Source of the DNA: Bryobacterales bacterium
Lineage (GTDB): Bacteria > Cyanobacteriota > Vampirovibrionia > Obscuribacterales > Obscuribacteraceae
Direction: 5' to 3'
NCBI GenBank assembly: GCA_903970295.1
Contig: CAJCHQ010000711.1
Span: 1 to 16,570, forward strand
DNA: 16,570 nt
The translations under genes were made by a program, and so were the position numbers. The notes under the pieces were generated by a model. The model had not been told where the DNA came from, did no database searches, and saw only the letters and a list, made by a program, of their open reading frames with translations. Positions 15,793-16,570 of this stretch are shown piece by piece (position 1 is the stretch's first letter; the number at the start of each line of letters is the position of its first letter).

Positions 15793-15965
15793 CCTCAGGG
15801 CCAATTGCACAAATATTTGGTAAAGAAGCAGGTCTGACGCCTCTGTAGAGGATATGATCTGTTTGGCACAGACGCGCCTCCGCGTCGGTATGACCTACCG
15901 GCAAAGCTCTCGGCGCCAAAACCGTTAGCCACAGTGGCGCAGCGGCTACCACTCTCAGGTGAATC
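15793..15965 (+). promoter_or_regulatory. Leader of mrp gene with successive hairpins
   Basis: The 173 bases before mrp hold no gene but several small stems in a row: CCTC/GAGG at 15840-15851, TCTGT/ACAGA at 15858-15872, GACGCG/CGCGTC at 15871-15886, CGGTA/TACCG at 15886-15900, and GCGCCA/TGGCGC at 15913-15940. The second and third share bases and might exclude each other. No T-run follows. The arrangement could be a structured mRNA leader; no known riboswitch class is recognised. Confidence 0.45.
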
Positions 15966-16570
15966 ATGTTCGGTACAAAAAAAGAAAATAAATTAACTGC
16001 AGATCAGGTAAAGGCAGCGCTTTCGAAGGTCCAGGATCCTGACCTCCACACCGACATCGTCACCCTGGGGATGATCTCCGAGATTGTCGTCGATTTGCCC
16101 AAAGTCAGCTTCACTCTGACCCTGACCACACCAGCCTGCCCGGTCAAAGAAAAAATCGAAGCCGAATGCCGTGAAGCCGTTTCCAGCCTGCCAGGCGTTG
16201 GAGAGGTCGACATGAAGTCCGGGGCCAGCGTTTCCAACCAGCGCAAAATTGGCGGCAAAGTACCGATCCCTGGAATCAAACAAATCATCGCCGTCACATC
16301 CGGCAAGGGTGGAGTTGGCAAAAGCACTGTGGCAGTCAACCTTGCCTGCGCTCTGGCCAGTCTGGGCGCGAAAGTAGGCATTCTCGATTCTGATATCACC
16401 GGACCGAATGTGCCTTTGATGATGGGTGTTGACGAGGCTCAGCCGACAGCCAAAGACAATCGCATTATTCCTCCCGAAAATTATGGCGTCAAAGTGATCT
16501 CGATGGCATTCTTTGTTTCGCGCGATACACCAGTTATCTGGCGCGGTCCAATGCTCGATAAAGCGATCAA
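15966..16570 (+). CDS. Mrp/ApbC-type Fe-S cluster carrier ATPase, N-terminal part
   Basis: This is the first 201 codons of a P-loop ATPase of the Mrp/ApbC/NBP35 group, which binds a [4Fe-4S] cluster between two subunits and hands it to apoproteins. The gene runs off the right edge, so the C-terminal CxxC cluster site cannot be seen. Residues 11-83 form a MIP18/DUF59 domain with DPDLHTDIVTLGMI at 24-37 and Cys58 in TTPACPV. The ATPase part starts near 104, with the deviant Walker A GKGGVGKST at 113-121 and LDSDITGPNVP at 140-150. The WRGPML at 192-197 is typical of the family. The start is ATG at 15966; AGGTGA at 15957-15962 gives a ribosome binding site at short spacing. It belongs functionally with the suf genes of this window, 7.4 kb away. 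Family members are about 350 residues. Confidence 0.94.
   Translation, partial: MFGTKKENKLTADQVKAALSKVQDPDLHTDIVTLGMISEIVVDLPKVSFTLTLTTPACPVKEKIEAECREAVSSLPGVGEVDMKSGASVSNQRKIGGKVPIPGIKQIIAVTSGKGGVGKSTVAVNLACALASLGAKVGILDSDITGPNVPLMMGVDEAQPTAKDNRIIPPENYGVKVISMAFFVSRDTPVIWRGPMLDKAI

Noticed and set aside
15926..15940. GCCAC-AG motif in the mrp leader as part of a cobalamin riboswitch
   Set aside because: Only a short likeness to one conserved box is present; the other boxes are missing and mrp is not a cobalamin gene.

Overview
The window carries a bacterial chromosomal segment of roughly balanced base composition. It is gene-dense and runs from a pyruvate kinase gene to the first two thirds of an Mrp/ApbC ATPase gene cut by the right edge. 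No rRNA, tRNA, insertion sequence, prophage or CRISPR array was seen. The divergent SufR-type repressor suggests Cyanobacteria or their non-photosynthetic relatives (Vampirovibrionia/Melainabacteria). The kinesin-light-chain-like TPR protein and the lack of any photosynthesis gene fit an Obscuribacter-like member. This placement is an inference; an actinobacterial or other source is not excluded.

Left part (1-2202): pyruvate kinase, with a motif of the K+-independent type, faces the repressor gene sufR tail to tail with only 2 bases between them.

Centre (2203-8522): a complete SUF iron-sulfur cluster assembly locus. sufR is divergent from sufC-sufB-sufD-(Rieske ferredoxin)-sufS-sufU-sufT. 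The last five genes are spaced by -17 to about 20 bases and look like one operon. SufS takes sulfur from cysteine, SufU accepts it, SufBC2D builds the cluster using SufC ATPase, and the MIP18-family SufT probably helps cluster maturation or transfer. SufR, with three correctly spaced cysteines, should sense cluster status and repress the operon. A perfect 10-bp inverted repeat lies just upstream of sufC, next to a plausible -10 box.

Right-centre (8572-13677): an OafA-type membrane acyltransferase (minus strand) with an extra C-terminal extracytoplasmic domain; a spacer full of inverted repeats; a group II (purine-specific IAG type) nucleoside hydrolase; and a MurJ lipid II flippase with an N-terminal zinc ribbon. 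The acyltransferase and MurJ are both envelope functions.

Right end (13689-16570): a GNAT N-acetyltransferase (minus strand), a membrane-anchored TPR protein, and the Mrp ATPase. Mrp has an N-terminal MIP18 domain related to SufT and a leader rich in small hairpins. Mrp is a cluster carrier, so the window holds both synthesis and delivery functions for Fe-S clusters. No gene is clearly broken. The most notable items are the composite SUF locus with its dyad, the dyad-rich divergent spacer, the zinc-ribbon MurJ and the IAG-type hydrolase.
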